Below, one piece after another: positions 30,854-40,396 of a stretch of DNA of 64,000 nt. A program made the translations under genes and the position numbers. Below the pieces are notes generated by a model. It saw only the letters and a program-made list of their open reading frames with translations, was not told the origin of the DNA and made no database searches. The DNA is from Cladophialophora immunda. Its lineage: Eukaryota; Ascomycota; Eurotiomycetes; Chaetothyriales; Herpotrichiellaceae. The stretch's first letter is position 1. Each line of letters starts with the position of its first letter. The stretch is from the NCBI RefSeq assembly GCF_000835495.1, contig NW_015622544.1, positions 4,554,855 through 4,618,854 on the forward strand, written 5' to 3'.

Positions 30854-31822
30854 TTAAGGCAAAATGCCTTCCTCGACCCGCTTCGAACGTTGAAACTCCC
30901 GAAACGGCTCACCGAGGACCTTGCCACGGCCATCAAATTTGACTCCCTCACTCCGGAGTAGTTCGATCTTCTTGGCCGCGTATTTCCCGTCCATTCCCCA
31001 GTCACCTTGAAATCCGCCAATGCTCCTATCTGCCGCTAAAACGCGGTGACAGGGTACGTCAGGAGCAAAAGGGTTGTTGCGCATCCCGTTCCCAACCGCT
31101 CGAGCTGAAGAGTCGAGATACTCAGAGATTGCGCCGTAGGTCGTATAGCGTCCACGCGGAACAGAAAGAAGAGTGGTATAGAGCTTCCTTCGATACGCAG
31201 TCAGCGAAGGATGGGACCGGATACGGCCTAGAGTTCGGTTGAACTCTTCCTCGTCTGCTTGAAATGCTTTTGGTGACGTTCTATTCCCCTCTACACGGTT
31301 CGAAGTGTTGGCCAACGCGGGGGAAGTCTCAGTCCGCCAGAATTTGAGTGTTGATTGGTGTTTCTGGGTCTTCGCACTCTTTGCTGATGTTGATCGGACC
31401 GGATGGTCGACCTCTCCTATGGTCCGTTTTCGACCAGTATTGGTTGACATTGGCTCAGGACCGTGCACTATCTCTTTGCTGGCAGTTGATTTAGCGTACT
31501 TCCTTTCGTTCTTCCCTCTGCATCGTAGACTCGCCTCGTCCAAGTCGGAAAGATCAATTTCTCCAGCTCTGATCTTTTGGCCCAGTGCAATTGCATCCCT
31601 TAACTGTTGCTCGTTCATGCTTCTTATGGCTGGCTTCTGTATTACCCCATCCCATTGTTGCTGACCGTTGCCAATTACGCTGTCGAGGATGATGCGGGCA
31701 AAGCAGTGGTCAAGGGTCACAGGCCATACAGGCTGAGCAAGATCTCCAGCTTTCGCCATCTGAGGGAGGGTTTGGGAGTATAATATCCTCCATTCTGTCC
31801 GCAGAGCTTCAATGTCAGACAT
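30854..31822 (-). CDS. MGT1: Methylated-DNA-protein cysteine methyltransferase (MGMT family)
   Basis: One exon, 322 residues from MSDIEALRTEW. The N-terminal about 120 residues (DHCFARIILD, MNEQQLRDAIALGQKI, RAGEIDLSDLDE) are found in fungal members of this family. The C-terminal half is the alkyltransferase domain with helix-turn-helix (VPRGRYTTYGAISEYL), arginine finger and the catalytic motif PCHRV with Cys at about residue 258, then GGFQGDWG and a KKIELLRSEGV segment. It would repair O6-alkylguanine by taking the alkyl group onto that cysteine. A linker of about 70 residues rich in Ser, Thr and Lys separates the halves. The longer frame has an upstream ATG at 32023, but the family-typical start is at 31822, which leaves a 396-bp divergent promoter with MRC1. 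Confidence 0.85.
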   Translation of the reverse strand: MSDIEALRTEWRILYSQTLPQMAKAGDLAQPVWPVTLDHCFARIILDSVIGNGQQQWDGVIQKPAIRSMNEQQLRDAIALGQKIRAGEIDLSDLDEASLRCRGKNERKYAKSTASKEIVHGPEPMSTNTGRKRTIGEVDHPVRSTSAKSAKTQKHQSTLKFWRTETSPALANTSNRVEGNRTSPKAFQADEEEFNRTLGRIRSHPSLTAYRRKLYTTLLSVPRGRYTTYGAISEYLDSSARAVGNGMRNNPFAPDVPCHRVLAADRSIGGFQGDWGMDGKYAAKKIELLRSEGVKFDGRGKVLGEPFREFQRSKRVEEGILP

Positions 31823-32218
31823 GATCGTGAAGGTGCAGTGAAATGTGTAACTCTGCGCCCAGTTGATCCAAAACGAGGGAGACGGTGTCCGGCCAGCAAT
31901 CGACAGGATCGTCAGGACCTGTCGAACACTGCCCGACGAGTCGTCGATAAAGTTGGAAGGTCTCTCAGAGTCGAAGGCCTCGCTTTGTGCACGATATGTG
32001 GAAATAAGTTTTGGACCGTGCATGGCCCGCCAGCCTCGCCAGGCACTCCGCGACCGTTGACGTCACGCGTTCGTGTGGACTCATACGCGACGCGCGCCAG
32101 CTAACTATATCGTTACTCGCCAATGTGATGTTCATACTCGACTACACTCGACGAAGTATTGATATTGCACCATGTCAGACACATAGGTCACGAACGTTGT
32201 GCGTTGTGTACCATCGAA
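31823..32218. promoter_or_regulatory. Divergent promoter of the MGMT-like gene and MRC1
   Basis: This 396-bp gap separates a DNA repair gene from a replication-checkpoint gene. It carries a palindromic CRE (TGACGTCA, 32058-32065) that overlaps by one base an MCB box (ACGCGT, 32065-32070), followed by ACGCGACGCGCGCC (near 32085-32098). MCB boxes bind MBF, which drives G1/S genes; CRE boxes bind ATF/CREB factors that act in stress responses. Site identity is by exact match to known consensus; use of the sites is inferred. Confidence 0.6.
32058..32070. promoter_or_regulatory. Overlapping CRE and MCB elements
   Basis: The bases TGACGTCACGCGT give a perfect 8-bp CRE palindrome joined with a perfect MluI cell-cycle box. 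Position is about 150 bp above the MRC1 ATG and about 240 bp above the MGMT-like ATG. Confidence 0.6.
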
Positions 32219-35200
32219 ATGTCTTCGACAACAAGTTCTCCTTCCGCCGCCGGCTCACCCTCGAGCGTAACTTCGAATATATTGACGCCAACGCGAAAAG
32301 TTCGGGCCTTGCTGGCCCAATTCGATGATTCAGAATCTGATACCGCTACTCCCACCCATGGTCAACAACTTCGGCAGGTTTCTACTCCTCATGATGCCCC
32401 TGGAGCGGACAAGGACAAGCTGGAAAATGGCTTGGACGATTCGGATGATGATGACATCTCAGCACCACGGCGATCGCTGGTTACGAGCGACATAAACTCT
32501 GATCCAAATGGTCATCCTCAGAACGGTCATGAGCGTGCTAGCCCCCGACCTATCATCAGCCCAGATCTTGACCAGCAAGACGGGGATTTAGACGACTCGG
32601 AAGAGGATGAGATCTTTGCGAGCCGGCGCCCTCCCAACACGAACCCGACAGGCACACCTGTGCCACGATCTCCTTCTCCTCTATTCTTTCCATCTCCCAA
32701 AGAGCAAAAGTCGAAATTCCTAGCCCTCGTCGAGAAGCACAGAAAGCAACGGCTTGAAAAAGAGGCAGAAGAAGCTGCCAAGCAAGCGGCCCGTGCTGAA
32801 AGCCTGAAGTCTCAGGAAGCAAAACAACATAGAATCCGTGGTTCAAGCCCCGCAGATGATACGGATGAAGAGAGCGATGTCTCTGAGGGAGCTGGAGGAA
32901 AGAAGCTGTCGCAGCATGTACGCCCGACACGGAAGGCTAGCAAGAAGGCCATCGAAGAGATGAATCGCGAGACACAGAGGATCAGTCGGAATATGCAACT
33001 TGCACATCAAGCGCGGACGAAAAAGAAAATAACCAAGGACAGCTTGTTGTCTCGGTTCAACTTCTCGGTCGCCAAACTCGCACTTGAGCAAGACACAGAG
33101 CACTGTCCTTCCAGCAGCTCCAGAGCCGCATCAGACAATGAAGCTGACAATATTCACGAGACACCTCCTACGAGCCCGGTCTTAGAAGGAACTGTCGACC
33201 ATCAAAAAGACATCGCCGTTGAAGAACCAAAGAAAGGCAAAGAAAGGGCAGCCTCTGTCGAAGCCATGAAGCAAGAAGTGCACATCCGTCCATCGACAGT
33301 GCTTAGCGCCGGTACAATGGATGAGCAGTCACTGAAACCTACTGTCAAGCCATTGAAGTCAATTCGCTCCAAGATCCCATTGGCTGCAACGACTGCATCG
33401 GACAGTGACGACTCTGAATCTGATCTCGAAGTGGTCATGACACGTGGCGCTATGCGCAAGTATGCAGCGTTCGAGCATTTGCCCTCGCGGAAAGCCAAGG
33501 AGGCTCCGTCGCACTTGGCATTACGTTCCCTTGCAAATCTGGTAGGTGACGATCTCAAGCATTCCATGAACGCCGCCGAAATGGAAGCGTCATTGCGAAG
33601 GGCAGCTCGAATGCAGGCACGCCAAGAGAGAAACCAGAGAATTGAAGAATTAAAGGCCAAAGGAGTTATGGTGCAGACAGCAGAGGAGAGAGAGCGCGAA
33701 CAACAGGAGGTGGAAGACCTTTTGGAGCGAGCGCGACAAGAAGCTGTCGAGATTCAGAAACGCGAAAAGGCTCTCGCTAAAAAGGACGGTACCTACAGCA
33801 AGGATAACTTGGATGATGAAGACGAAAGTGACGATGAAGATTTTGTTGAAGACGAGGACGGTGACCTGGAAGTGGATTCTGGAGAGGAAGATGGGAGTGA
33901 TCGGGAGCATGATGATGACGATGAGGAAGGGGAGGAGGGGACAGAGGATGGTGAAGACCAAGAAGACATGCAGGGCGATCTCTTCGACAATCAAGCTGAA
34001 GAACAGGAGTCCGCGGAATCTTCGTCCTCAGATGCTGATGCCGTCGAAGAAGACGGGCATGTCGATGCTGGAGTCGAAGAAGGCAGGTTGCAAACTGATC
34101 TCAGGCCACGCAGAGGCCGGACTACTCGCATAGTCAGCGACGACGAAGATGAAGACGTCCTACCTGCCACGCTGCGATCTCCACAGCTTCCCGCACCTGC
34201 AAAGACACCCTCATCGATATCTCGTTCAGCGAGAAAGCAGATTCCTGGTTTGCAGATGTCTGATGATCTTCCGATCGGGCTTACACAGGCGTTTGCCGCT
34301 ACAATGGCAGATTCGCAAAGTCAGGCCAAGGTGAACACACAAGAACAAGACAGTCTTACCATGACCGCGGATCTGCCATCGCCTAACATCGAAATGGTGC
34401 CGAGACTTTACCGTCTAGATTCGGTGGATATGATCACCGACAGTCAGCCTGCTTCTCAGACACAACCACTAGATATCAGCCTGTCATTTTCCGGGTCTCA
34501 GGCAGTCACACAATCCCCCGTGCATCATTCAGCTCTTCATGGTGTGGACTTTACTCCTTCACAAGCGCATTTCGAACCAACGCAGGACGCGGGATACGAA
34601 CTGAGTCCGTTCCTGGGGAATCGCTTTGCTAGTGACACGCCTCAACAGCGAGCACCGCACTCTACGGTAGATACCGTCATTTTCCCAAATGACGTGCAAA
34701 ATAGCCCCATTATGCAAAGAAAGGCGAGGCTCATGCGTGGGCGCGTGAATGTCGAGGAGTCAGACGAGGAGTTGACCGAGCCGAAGGACCCATCAGCGTT
34801 TGATATCATGCAAAGAGCTGCCAAGCAGAGGTCTCGTGAAGTCTTCGACAAGGCTAAGTCGCGAGCACGAGAGGCCGTTGACGAAGCGGCAGAAGAATCT
34901 GAAGATGAATATGCTGGCCTCGGAGGAGCCAGTGACGATGAGGTGAACGAGGAAGAAAATGAAGATGACCGCAGAATGATTGATGAAGATACGGAGGTCG
35001 GCGTCGGCGAAGCAGCCAAATTGGCGAAGCTCTTTGCAGATCGTGAACGTCAGCAAGACGAAGCAGCCGTTTCCAAGTTGATGAAAGACATCACTACGGG
35101 TGCACTGCGGCGGAAGCGTGGCAACGACGACCTTGACCTCTCGGACGAAGAAGACGCCGTCGTCAGAAGAAGAGAGGCCAAAAGGAGAGAGTTTGCCAAA

Positions 35201-36238
35201 ATGCGGCGAGAACTACTAAAAGACGAGGCTGTCGGCAAGATTGCGGAAGACAAGAAGAAAGAAGCATTTCTACGAAGCATTGAGGACCGGCCAGACAGCG
35301 ATGACGGCGAGGATGACTTGGTGCCGTTGGAGACTCCGGGCGAGGGTGATTCTCAGATGAAGGACAGTCAGGACTCACAGCAGAACGATGACAGTGAGGC
35401 GAAGGAACGGATGACTCAGCTCTCAGGGATGGGCGGTGCCCGGCCCCTTGCAACCACGGCGGTATCAAAGCTGAATCAGGCGGGGCGATCAAGTCGTTCC
35501 ACCCATGCTCTTCACAACAGAAGGCCAGGCACTCTTGCCGAGATTCGAGAATCTGTGTCATTTCTCATCGAGGAGCCCGATTCGCAAGCAGGGACGATCG
35601 ATCTTGGCCTTTCGGATTCGGAGGATGAGCCCGAGGCATACGTGGATCTCGATCGACATCTGCACGCCGCCACAGCGGATGAGAATGCCGAGGAAGCGGA
35701 CGATCTTGGTGATTTTATAGTGGACGATGATGGGCATGGCAATGCCGAGGGAGCATTCAAGAAGCCCGCTTTACCTGGCAGCGAAAGTCGAGCGCCGTTC
35801 TCGGAACGGCGGACCAAGGAGCGGACCGACGTTGTCAACCGCTTGAGCATGCTACGTCAAGCATCGTCATCTTCCGGATCGAGCAGTACCAGAATGGCAT
35901 TCTTCAGTGCAAGCAGCTCAGTTACCGGCTCATTCAACAAGGTTCCCAGTCTGCTGCGCCGCGCCACAACCAACTCGAGTTTGGGGAGCATGGCTGGCCG
36001 AGACGAGAACGTGTCTGCGACCGGGGTGGTGACGAACAAGACGGAGCGAGGCCGAGCCAGCGATGAGAAGGAGTTTGTCAGGAAAGGCTCTGGGGGTCGA
36101 CGAAACGCCGTCAACTACAGACCGACGATGCGCGAGGAGAAGATGAGCCAGCGGGCGGGGATTGCAAAGAAGAAGGCGGCCAAAGCCAAAAAGAGCGGAT
36201 TCTTGGGGGGTCTTTTCGGAGGAAACAGTTGGACCTGA
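32219..36238 (+). CDS. MRC1: Mediator of replication checkpoint Mrc1 / claspin
   Basis: One exon of 1339 residues from MSSTTSSPSAAG; an upstream in-frame ATG at 32159 would add 20 residues that do not look conserved. Most of the protein is charged and disordered. It has acidic blocks (near residues 540-600, DDEDESDDEDFVEDEDGD), long coiled and charged helices, and a central cluster of SQ/TQ sites (about residues 700-800: DSQSQ, NTQE, SQTQP, GSQAVTQS, FTPSQ, EPTQ). Residues near 860-1040 match the MRC1-like domain (FDIMQRAAKQRSREVF, KLFADRERQQDE, FAKMRRELLKDE). Mrc1 travels with the fork and couples stalled replication to Rad53/Chk2; SQ/TQ sites are ATR/Mec1 targets. The C-terminus has a basic tail (KKKAAKAKKSGFLGG). 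Confidence 0.85.
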   Translation: MSSTTSSPSAAGSPSSVTSNILTPTRKVRALLAQFDDSESDTATPTHGQQLRQVSTPHDAPGADKDKLENGLDDSDDDDISAPRRSLVTSDINSDPNGHPQNGHERASPRPIISPDLDQQDGDLDDSEEDEIFASRRPPNTNPTGTPVPRSPSPLFFPSPKEQKSKFLALVEKHRKQRLEKEAEEAAKQAARAESLKSQEAKQHRIRGSSPADDTDEESDVSEGAGGKKLSQHVRPTRKASKKAIEEMNRETQRISRNMQLAHQARTKKKITKDSLLSRFNFSVAKLALEQDTEHCPSSSSRAASDNEADNIHETPPTSPVLEGTVDHQKDIAVEEPKKGKERAASVEAMKQEVHIRPSTVLSAGTMDEQSLKPTVKPLKSIRSKIPLAATTASDSDDSESDLEVVMTRGAMRKYAAFEHLPSRKAKEAPSHLALRSLANLVGDDLKHSMNAAEMEASLRRAARMQARQERNQRIEELKAKGVMVQTAEEREREQQEVEDLLERARQEAVEIQKREKALAKKDGTYSKDNLDDEDESDDEDFVEDEDGDLEVDSGEEDGSDREHDDDDEEGEEGTEDGEDQEDMQGDLFDNQAEEQESAESSSSDADAVEEDGHVDAGVEEGRLQTDLRPRRGRTTRIVSDDEDEDVLPATLRSPQLPAPAKTPSSISRSARKQIPGLQMSDDLPIGLTQAFAATMADSQSQAKVNTQEQDSLTMTADLPSPNIEMVPRLYRLDSVDMITDSQPASQTQPLDISLSFSGSQAVTQSPVHHSALHGVDFTPSQAHFEPTQDAGYELSPFLGNRFASDTPQQRAPHSTVDTVIFPNDVQNSPIMQRKARLMRGRVNVEESDEELTEPKDPSAFDIMQRAAKQRSREVFDKAKSRAREAVDEAAEESEDEYAGLGGASDDEVNEEENEDDRRMIDEDTEVGVGEAAKLAKLFADRERQQDEAAVSKLMKDITTGALRRKRGNDDLDLSDEEDAVVRRREAKRREFAKMRRELLKDEAVGKIAEDKKKEAFLRSIEDRPDSDDGEDDLVPLETPGEGDSQMKDSQDSQQNDDSEAKERMTQLSGMGGARPLATTAVSKLNQAGRSSRSTHALHNRRPGTLAEIRESVSFLIEEPDSQAGTIDLGLSDSEDEPEAYVDLDRHLHAATADENAEEADDLGDFIVDDDGHGNAEGAFKKPALPGSESRAPFSERRTKERTDVVNRLSMLRQASSSSGSSSTRMAFFSASSSVTGSFNKVPSLLRRATTNSSLGSMAGRDENVSATGVVTNKTERGRASDEKEFVRKGSGGRRNAVNYRPTMREEKMSQRAGIAKKKAAKAKKSGFLGGLFGGNSWT

Positions 36239-37225
36239 GAGCCGCGACACGACTCTTGGTCGACAATGGAGATTTCAGTGCTTTTCCATCCCATCAATGC
36301 TTCATGTGAATGACTCATCACGCTCCCCTGAGTGATCCGCTTACGTGCTCGACCTCGAGGGCCATATTACCCCTCTTCGTAGATGGAGTGTGCCCTTACT
36401 TTGCCCTAACGATAAGACAGAAAATATATCCAGCTGATCGTTGGCATTGGACGGTGCAGGATGAAGTAAGTGGTAAGCCAACTGCTTGCCATGAAACGTT
36501 GGAATAGGTCAGTAGGATACGCCACGTCCTTGATGCCGGGAACAAGGTGTTGCTTGACTTTCGTAGGAACCCCTCGAAATTCGTCAGAGAGCTGGATGCA
36601 TGATTCCACCGGTACATATGCAATACGAGGGCGTGAGTTGCTTGAATGAATGAAACGTCGTGGGAATTCGCTTTCCGCCCACCGGAACTGGATGGCAAGT
36701 AGCGATAAGGCTGCCTCTCTTTCTTAAGTAAAGGACCGGCAACCACACGCACCCAGGACGGTCAACGGTCAACGGTCCACGGTCACTACTGGGTACCCGA
36801 ATACTCCAGCCGACCCCGCTCTTTCTTCTGTTTGCCGCCGGCAAGTCAGTTGGCCAGAAGCAGTAACTCGTAAGTACGGGGTATTGGTTTGAGTGCAACG
36901 GGGGCTTGGGACAGCCTCGGTCATGACCTCGGTAGAAGCAGCCCGTCTAGCGAGGCTAACTGGATGGGTACGTTAGGGTGGCAGGTTGATAGAGAGGTCG
37001 AGAAGGAGAGTCGAGATGAGACAGACCGAGTATTCGAAAGAGTCAGTTATTCGGTTCCAGTCGATCCAGCTTTGCCAAACACTCACTCATCTCACTGAGA
37101 CCTTTTTCCACACGGAAGCAGGATTTGGGAGAGCCGATCAACATCCTCCATTGCATTGCTAGATTGTCGGACACTGGACTGATTCAATACCTCGCCGTCG
37201 CTCCTACGTTGTCAACGCCCGCAAG
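36239..37225. other. Intergenic region upstream of the CoA ligase
   Basis: The 987-bp gap carries the CoA-ligase promoter. It holds four tandem 7-bp units at 36758-36785, listed separately, but no acceptable coding frame. Confidence 0.4.
36758..36785. repeat. Four tandem ACGGTCA heptads
   Basis: The units read ACGGTCA, ACGGTCA, ACGGTCC, ACGGTCA without gaps. They lie about 440 bp above the CoA-ligase start. Clustered direct repeats of a short word can form binding sites for a transcription factor, but no factor is assigned. Confidence 0.5.
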
Positions 37226-39064
37226 ATGCCTCCCAAGATATACTATGCTCCGAGATACTATTCATATCCCAATCTTGATCTCCTGTCGATTCTGTTTGGT
37301 TCGTGGAAGCTCTCTTTCTTTTTTGGTTGATAGCAGCCTTTCTCGTTGGTGGCGGTGGTAATGATGGTGTATAACCTACCCGATCCATGCTAACCCGGTA
37401 CCGCCCCCGACGACGATAGATCCCAACGAATATGCCATGTCCCAGGAAGACTCCAAGGTGCACATCGACGCCGCCAACACGGCAAACTACATCGACAAGG
37501 CGCGCGCGCGGGTCTTGACCGAGAACTTCGCCCACAGCCTCCGCCACCTCTACGGCATCGGGGCCGCGGGCCACTCCAAGGACGTGGTCGTGGGCTTTTC
37601 GTCGCTGCAGATCTTGCTGCCCATTGCCTTCTACGGCACCATCGCCGCCGGGGGCATCTTTTCGTGCGCGAGCCACGCCTTCACCGTCTCGGAGCTGGCC
37701 CGCCAGATCAAGCAGGGCGAGGCAAAGCTGGTGATATGCAGCCCCGACCTCGCCGCGGTCGCCATCGACGCCGCGAAGGCCTGCGGCTTGGGCCTCGACC
37801 GCGTGCTCATCCTCGACTCGACCTACCGTGCGTGGAGCCTGAAGTCGGCCGACGGCAAGGTCGACTGCTGGACGGACAAGCGCCTCACGTGGAAACGCAT
37901 CACCGACCCCCAGGAGCTCGAGGACAGCATCATCAACTTGCTCTACTCGTCCGGCACCACCGGTGTTCCCAAAGGTAGGTCTTCCTCAGAGGGGATGCCC
38001 GGATCCACGCTAACCCGCGCGAAGCTGTGATGCTCTCGCACAAGATGATGGTGTCCCAGATCGTCATCTCTTCTCAGGTGGCCCGAGAATGGGCCATTCC
38101 GCGCATCCAGGCGGGCGAGCTGACCCCCTCACCACTCCGAACCATCGCCCATCTTCCAGCGGCCCATATCGCCGGGGTGGCCGGGTATTTCGTCTCTCCA
38201 CTCTACGCTGGCGGGGAGTGTTACTGGATGCGTAAGTACGAGTGGAAGAAGTTCATCGAGTACAACAGACAGCACCGGATCACGGCCTTTTTCACGGTGC
38301 CCGCCATCTGGGCGCGCATCGCCAAATCGCCCGACGTTACCGATCACTTTGACTCTCTGGAAAGCGGCCTGGGCGGTGCAGCGCCGATGGATGCGGATCT
38401 CTGCAACGCCGCTGGCCAGCGGACAGGGATCCAGATGGGAGGAACCTACGGCATGAGCGAGACGACTGGGTCCGTATGCACTCTTCCTCGAGGAACGTCC
38501 GACAATACCGGCAGCGTTGGGGTGATGCATCCAAACACGACGTTCAGACTGGTCGATGATGAGGGCAATGATGTGCCCGAGGGGCAACCCGGCGAGCTGT
38601 GGGTGAAAGGCCCTATGGTTACAAAGGGCTACTACAGAAATCCCGAGGCTACGAAGGCGGCCTTTGTCGACGGCTGGTACTGCACAGGAGATATTCTTCA
38701 GCAGCGAAGCAATGGACTGTGGTACGTCACGGACAGAAAGAAGGAGTTGATCAAGTACAAGGGTATCCAAGTGGCACCCGCTGAGATCGAGGGCCTGTTG
38801 ATCTCGCATCCGTTGATCGAAGATGCGGCTGTAATCGGCGTGCCGGGCGAAGGGACAGAAGTCCCTCGTGCCTACGTGGTGGCGGATAAGAACAAGATTT
38901 CTGAGGCAGAGATCAAGGAGTTTGTCAAGAGCAGGACGGCGCCGTACAAACAACTGCGAGGTGGTGTCGTGTATCTGGATCAGATCCCTCGGAACGCGGT
39001 CGGCAAGATTTTGCGGAAGGACTTGAGAGACATGGCGAAGACTGAGTTTCGACCCAAACTATAG
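37226..39064 (+). CDS. 4-coumarate-CoA ligase-like acyl-CoA synthetase (ANL superfamily)
   Basis: The model is join(37226..37298, 37420..37974, 38025..39064), 555 residues. A small first exon (MPPKIYYAPRYYSYPNLDLL) joins at LF-DPNEYA, as expected for the fungal family. The AMP-binding P-loop is LLYSSGTTGVPKG, the A5 motif is GGTYGMSETTG, A7 is GWYCTGD, A8 is DRKKELIKYKGIQVAPAEIE, and the catalytic lysine is in PRNAVGKILRK. The enzyme activates a carboxylic acid to acyl-AMP and then to the CoA thioester; substrate could be an aryl or fatty acid. The C-terminus ends in PKL, close to a PTS1 signal (SKL-type), so peroxisomal import is possible. Codon use is GC-rich in exon 2 compared with neighbours. 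Confidence 0.86.
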
Positions 39065-39277
39065 CAGGAGTTTCATCCGTTGTGGAGATCTGCTTCGGCA
39101 AGAGCAGACTCTGCTCGCTCCCACTCGGTGGACTTTATCTTGACGGGAGAAAAAGCGGTATTTAAGTGGTAGCGAGCAGAAGTCCGTCCATGGGATATCC
39201 AGCAAGCCAGATCACCACGGCCACGATGTGATGTTGTCAGGTATCTAGCATCTCTTTTTCTAGGATATCGCTTGACT

Positions 39278-39439
39278 ATGACGTTGGAATTCCTTGAGCA
39301 ACTAGCAAAACAGCTGGCAGCATGGGAAAAGCAAAAGGCCGAGGATCTCGTGGCAGGATCTGGTGGTGGAGGAAATTTGACTCGCTTGAAGAGAGGAGTA
39401 GCCCGTCCATCCACCGTGCGACAAGATGTCCTTGTCTAG
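39278..39439 (+). CDS. Small ORF of 53 residues, perhaps a last exon
   Basis: The peptide starts MTLEFLEQLAKQL and continues as a likely amphipathic helix rich in Ala, Lys and Glu, then a Gly run and a basic end (RLKRGVARPSTV). A strong acceptor-like tract (TCTTTTTCTAG, ending 39263) lies just above the ATG, so the frame could be the last exon of a small gene. I could not find a first exon with confidence. It is not recognised. Confidence 0.3.
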   Translation: MTLEFLEQLAKQLAAWEKQKAEDLVAGSGGGGNLTRLKRGVARPSTVRQDVLV

Positions 39440-40251
39440 CGAAGCAGGAGGTCGAGTTTAAAGAGTGGTAGGATCCCTAGAATAGAGATTGTGAGTACTG
39501 TTCAGTTCGACGATGATGGCAAATCCCTACCTTTGGGGGCAGCTTCATTCTCCACATCGTCGGCTGCGAAATCCGAAGTGCGAACCGCTGCCCCTGAAAC
39601 GAACAACCTCCAACGTCCAGAGACAATGTCCTCTTGTACCATCAGCTCTCAGCCATCCATCATAACTTATCCTGCCCTGTACGAGATGATATGTCAGCAT
39701 GTAGATACTGCTCCCAGTATGCAAATAGTGAGTCCGGATAGCAAGAGCCTCAATCTGGTCCCGACCAATGCCAGAGCCTCGCACCACCTCTGACCTTCAG
39801 ATGGAAGTTTGCTTCCTGCATCCAACCCAAACGTCCAGGGGTCTAGAAACATATGTCCATTGCTTGCCCTTAGGTGCTTGTCAGCTTGCGTGCATGAACA
39901 AAGAGACCATAACTGACTGAGGTTGGCCAAATCTGCTTTCGTCTGTCCAGTGGTAAAGAGGATGGGTATAGAATGCCTCCTTGTGGATTGAGCAAACTCT
40001 TAGCCCAAGACAGGTCGGAAAACATCACAGACTGGAGACTGATCTTTGTGAATGCGTGCGCATCTTGACAATAGCGACCTGAAGACCACTAGGGCGGCAT
40101 CACGGCAGGCGACGGTTGTTTTTGTTTCATTGAGACACGAAGCTGCCTCTTTCCTCCTCTTTTTCAACTCGACGCACCTTGGCGTTTTCCGCGCCTCCCT
40201 CCTCCTGCCACTTTTACCGCTCAGTCATTAATTTATCATCTTTCATTCATT

Positions 40252-40329
40252 CATTGCTCACTTAAAACTCTTTCTTTCTTTCTTTCCTTCCTTCCTTCTT
40301 TCTTTCTTTCATTGCTCACTAAAACTCTT
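40252..40329. repeat. CTTT/CTTC microsatellite flanked by a 20-bp direct repeat
   Basis: A run of (CTTT)n and (CTTC)n lies between two almost identical copies of CATTGCTCACTTAAAACTCT (40252-40271; second copy at 40310-40329 lacks one T). The whole lies in the leader of the zinc-knuckle gene, 70-145 bp above its ATG. It looks like a slippage- or duplication-prone pyrimidine tract. Confidence 0.6.
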
Positions 40330-40396
40330 CTGCGTCACCCTCATCGCAAGCTATCGTTGTCCATCTGCCAGATCATCACGAAATCATCCAGTCATC

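Larger units (their letters stand above)
39065..40396. other. Intergenic region between the CoA ligase and the zinc-knuckle gene
   Basis: A 1.3-kb gap. It contains a 53-codon frame (39278-39439, listed separately) and, near its end, a pyrimidine-rich leader with a microsatellite (also listed). No other gene is supported. Confidence 0.4.
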
